In this document: positions 60,880 to 64,000 of the stretch, piece by piece
Layout of the letters: each line of letters begins with the position of its first letter
Numbering within the stretch: the first letter of the stretch is position 1
Assembly: GCA_008828725.1 (NCBI GenBank)
Contig: MEHQ01003775.1
Location: 123,735-187,734, forward strand
Direction of reading: 5' to 3'
Length of the DNA stretch: 64,000 bases
From: Saccharina japonica
Lineage: Eukaryota > Sar > Phaeophyceae > Laminariales > Laminariaceae
Program-made: the position numbers and the translations under genes
The notes under the pieces: generated by a model
The model's input: only the letters and a program-made list of their open reading frames with translations
Database searches by the model: none
Told to the model about the DNA's origin: nothing

Positions 60880-61719
60880 TTGTCCAATAACGACTGGCCC
60901 TGCTGGTCAGTTCCGTGAAAATCGTTACAGTAGTTTCGGTACACATAAGCTACAACACCGTGAAAGTGTATTGCCCATTCTCGTTTTCTCCAATACCACA
61001 CGGCAGTGATAATCAGAAAATGTGTTAACGGTGGTGGGTTGTTCTTGAGCCGTATCGTCGTAGGGACAGTGCCGTGGTTCGGAGATCACTAAGGATGAGA
61101 CAACTTAGGTTATACTGGTAGACGACCACATATTTGACACCGTCTGAGGCACAACGTGTATGAATCTGCTTCTGGCGGCCGCAACGAACGATCGCTCAAT
61201 GCGGTCAACGAAAGCGATTTACAACGATCGACTGTTTAGGCCAACGAATGGGTGCGTGTTGTATCACGTGAGCGTGATGCAATGATAGTGATAAACACGC
61301 ACAACTTATCCAACAGTTTGTTATTTCCACCTGCCGGAATGCCGCCCGACTCACTCGTGGCACCCTAAAAAAAGCCACATACACGCAAACTGTTACTTAG
61401 ACACCCATCGCGCGCACGGCCGTCGACTTCTGAATCCCTGGGATAAAGGTCAAATGGTATTACTACCAGTTACGTTCAGGGAGAGGGCAGCAACCCCACG
61501 TCGGGCGCAAGCAAGAACAAGGTTTATGCTGCAAGCGCGAGCGGGCGTGGGGTAGTCGCTGGGTTGGTCAGCCGAGGCTGGACTTTGGGCCCTTTTTCTG
61601 CCACCGCACCGTCCAAGTTTTTCTTTCGAAGAGGGGACGGGGTGTACTCATGTCGTGCACGGCCGGGAGCTAAAAGTAGCTGGGATCCCGGAATACGTTT
61701 GGTTTCGTTATTGTTGTTC
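60880..61719. other. No gene recognised
   Basis: No domain or repeat identified. Confidence 0.45.
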
Positions 61720-62895
61720 ACTTGAGCTAGATCGGAGGAGTCGAACCTTACCGTACCTTTCGGCCGTACTCGTTTGGATCACGGCCGATATTATAGTCGG
61801 AAGTGAGAGAGACGGTAAACGTGAGCGGTCGATATACTTAGGGGGTTGCAGCAGGTTGCGATACAGGTATCTGGCCGAGGAGCGGAATGTCTCTCTTCCA
61901 CGACTCAGAAACGACAACGACAATACAATGAAGCTCTTACAGTGGACTGTATTGTTAATTCCAAGTGCCTCCTTACTGTGAACAGTTGCGTGTGCCAGGT
62001 CCCCATGACCGAAGGAGGGGGGATGGACCTGAGCACCCCACCGTGTTGAGTGTGCAGCCAATACGACGACCACCCCCAGTAGTGCCTTGAATCATAAACA
62101 TAGAATACAAAATGTCTCTACTCCTCTAGAAGCAGGGTGATGCACTCTTTAATGTCCACCGGCTTCGAGCAGGCTTTAGGAAAATGGTCCAACCTTCGAT
62201 GGCTGGAGTTGTTAAAGCGTTAAGGCAAACATGCTGGACATGCGTTTCTCCCAATACTCGGTTCGTCTGGTTGGGTGGCGGCTACACCAGGTTGCCGTGG
62301 TGTTTACTGCTAACAACTATGCAATGTACTGCAAGTGTTTATGGTTGAGAGAGGCCTTTTAGCGCCACGGCCGCCGGTGATACCGCCCATAAATCGTTGT
62401 ATTCTTCGGTTATTTGCACCCAACTTGGTGTTATGTGGTTACGACGCGTGTTTGCCTTACAGGGGTAGCACCTTTAATGTGTTGAACCCTCCCACTTAAG
62501 AAGCCACATACACCACCCAACACTGGCTCCCCAAAACTGTCATAAACAATACACTGTAAACTCCATTCAGCGGATTCACACGCTTATGAAACGACCTCCC
62601 TAGGTGCATGGCGAATGTTGTTGCCTAACACGAACGGTACTCCGAGTGGTTCATAAGTTGAGGATCTCCGCGGTGAATGTTTCAGTCAAACATTTTTCTA
62701 CACCTAACGTAATACGCATCGCTACTGCTTCCAAACTACCTGGTATACCGTATAGACACGGCAGCCGTACTGCGGTGTGCACACATAAGCATCTGGCTCA
62801 TATTCCGGCGTAAGGAATTTCGCTATCGTCGTCGGTATCTCGTTGTCCCAGGAGGCCCCCACACGGGCTTTGTTACTGGGTCCTAGATATGCTGC
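61720..62895 (+). repeat. Dispersed 1.2 kb repeat, copy 2
   Basis: Direct match to 2,844-4,050, starting CACTTGAGC and ending GTTACTGGGTCCTAG. Divergence is by substitutions and short indels. The end of the repeat (GGAGCACACCACT) is displaced to 63,653-63,665 by the element inserted after TTAA at 62,896. Confidence 0.8.
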
Positions 62896-62899
62896 TTAA

Positions 62900-63648
62900 G
62901 GGGCCCCTTCGGGCAAAAAATATAAGAAGAGCACATAAAAACAAATCCGTTTATTTTTTCAGTTGCAATACTATTTCTCGTATAATTTCCACATTTTCAT
63001 GACTCCGTACGGAAAACGACATTCCTTCAGTTCCTATATATACTCAGAATATTGACCGATGAGTCGTTGTAGAGAGCCTAGATCATGGTAAACATTTGTG
63101 TGTTAGGAGGCATATCGATCAGGCGCCTTGCTCATCACAAACAGTGCCTATTACTCGAAAACGACTCACAATACCCCTGGTACCCAAGACGAGTTTGAAA
63201 AATGTAGTTTCTCCGGCTGCTGATACTGTTTTAATTCAGATTTCGCCGAGGACGGTGATCACTAGTAGGTGAATCTATCTGGGCCTCTACGAGTAGTTCG
63301 ACCGTCCGTAGCGTCGTACGTGGCCACAGCAGAGTTTAGATACCAAACAGGATCTTCGAAATGAAAATCTTGCTGCGGAGCACTTTTGTTTCGCGATGCA
63401 AACACAACAAGGCTTGCCCTCCCTTGCAGATGCATAATTCCCAATACCTCCTAGAGACTATAACGAACAAGCTATACGTTGGTCGGTCGCAGATCTGAGC
63501 ATTAGAACCGGAGCTATGCCGTTTTCCTTAAGGAGTACTGACCGGGTGTTATGATATCAGAAATAGTATTGCCGCTGTAAATAAAACGAAATACATATAT
63601 ATTTCAAGACTCGAGTCCTCTTTTGTTTTTCATGACCGATTGGGCTCC
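62900..63648. mobile_element. TTAA-flanked non-autonomous TIR element
   Basis: 749 bp with imperfect inverted ends (GGGGCCCCTTCGGGCA and GGAGCCCAATCGGTCA) and TTAA on both sides (62,896-62,899 and 63,649-63,652). The other copy of the surrounding 1.2 kb repeat aligns without gaps across the empty site (about 4,045-4,065), which shows an insertion. TTAA duplication is the piggyBac signature, but no transposase is present. Confidence 0.75.
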
Positions 63649-63665
63649 TTAAGGAGCACACCACT

Positions 63666-64000
63666 TGTTATGGAAATATTAGCACATAGCCAATATGAGA
63701 GTCAATGTTCAGTAGCACTGCTCTTCTTGTACATCGTATGTTTCGGTTCGTGAGTAACGCATATGTATGCGGAGGAATTACTGCTGTAGCCTTATCTACT
63801 CGTAGGATCGTAGCCTTCTCTACTCGTAGGATCGTATCCTTTACTCTTCCATGTGGATCTCTCTGGATAGCCTCGGCTCTTAGCTTTTCTGGTCGTCTCT
63901 AGGATGGATCTCTCTGGATAGCCTCGGCTCTTAGCTTTCCTGGTCGTCTCTAGGATGGATCTCTCTGGATAGCCTCGGCTCTTAGCTTTCCTGGTTGTCT
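63666..64000 (+). repeat. Third LTR of the copia family, cut by the window edge
   Basis: Starts TGTTATGGAAATATTAGCAC at 63,666 and matches the two LTRs of the 50.8 kb element. It has at least three copies of the 53-base GGATCTCTCTGGATAGCCTC unit where the others have two. Whether it is a solo LTR or the start of a full element lies outside the window. It is inserted right at the end of the second 1.2 kb repeat. Confidence 0.93.

Overview
The window looks like nuclear DNA of a brown alga (Phaeophyceae). The main reason is four copies of a gene family built from tandem EsV-1-7 zinc-binding modules (C-x4-C-x16-C-x2-H, 38 residues per module), a family greatly expanded in brown algae. Supporting signs are spliceosomal introns, a Ty1/copia LTR retrotransposon, LINE fragments, non-autonomous DNA transposons and many trinucleotide microsatellites. 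Species cannot be fixed from the sequence. Gene density is very low: one multi-domain protein-coding gene looks intact, and nearly everything else recognisable is a decayed duplicate or a mobile element.

Layout. 0-6 kb: a TAC microsatellite, half of a 0.4 kb inverted pair (1.9 and 5.1 kb), and a 1.2 kb repeat whose sister lies at 61.7 kb. 6.1-9.0 kb (minus): an EsV-1-7 pseudogene and its downstream flank, forming an inverted segmental duplicate of 29.5-32.7 kb. 9.5 kb: a LINE 3' end. 9.84-20.96 kb: a very large, diverged inverted repeat. Its left arm carries a tandem, hairpin-capped insertion (11.8-15.25 kb), and a 1.1 kb terminal-inverted-repeat element sits at its centre (16.5-17.6 kb). 21-26 kb: nothing recognised. 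26.2-27.4 kb: a LINE with a damaged reverse-transcriptase core. 29.5-31.4 kb: the intact two-exon, 515-residue EsV-1-7 protein gene. 31.6-32.7 kb: a conserved but broken unknown gene. 35.7-38.2 kb: G-rich degenerate repeats with several copies of one LINE 3' end. 40.7-42.9 kb (minus): a cysteine-rich gene with one module per phase-1 exon. 44.8-48.1 kb: a 24-module EsV-1-7 pseudogene. 50.2-50.6 kb: a hAT-like MITE with an 8-bp target duplication. 50.76-55.49 kb: a copia element lacking reverse transcriptase. 56.4-58.0 kb: tandem and palindromic repeats. 60.1-60.9 kb: an EsV-1-7 relic. 61.7-63.65 kb: the second 1.2 kb repeat with a TTAA-flanked element at its end. 63.67 kb to the edge: another LTR of the same copia family.

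How it fits together. The window is a birth-and-death neighbourhood for one gene family. Four EsV-1-7 loci at roughly 15-20 kb spacing share a tiny first exon, a phase-1 intron at the same place and the same N-terminal motif; three retain recognisable C-terminal modules or their remains. Only one keeps an open frame. Module number differs greatly between copies (12 in the intact gene, about 24 in the longest pseudogene). At least two copies were moved together with an unknown downstream gene. By analogy with the Ectocarpus IMMEDIATE UPRIGHT protein, the intact member may act in development, but that is inference.
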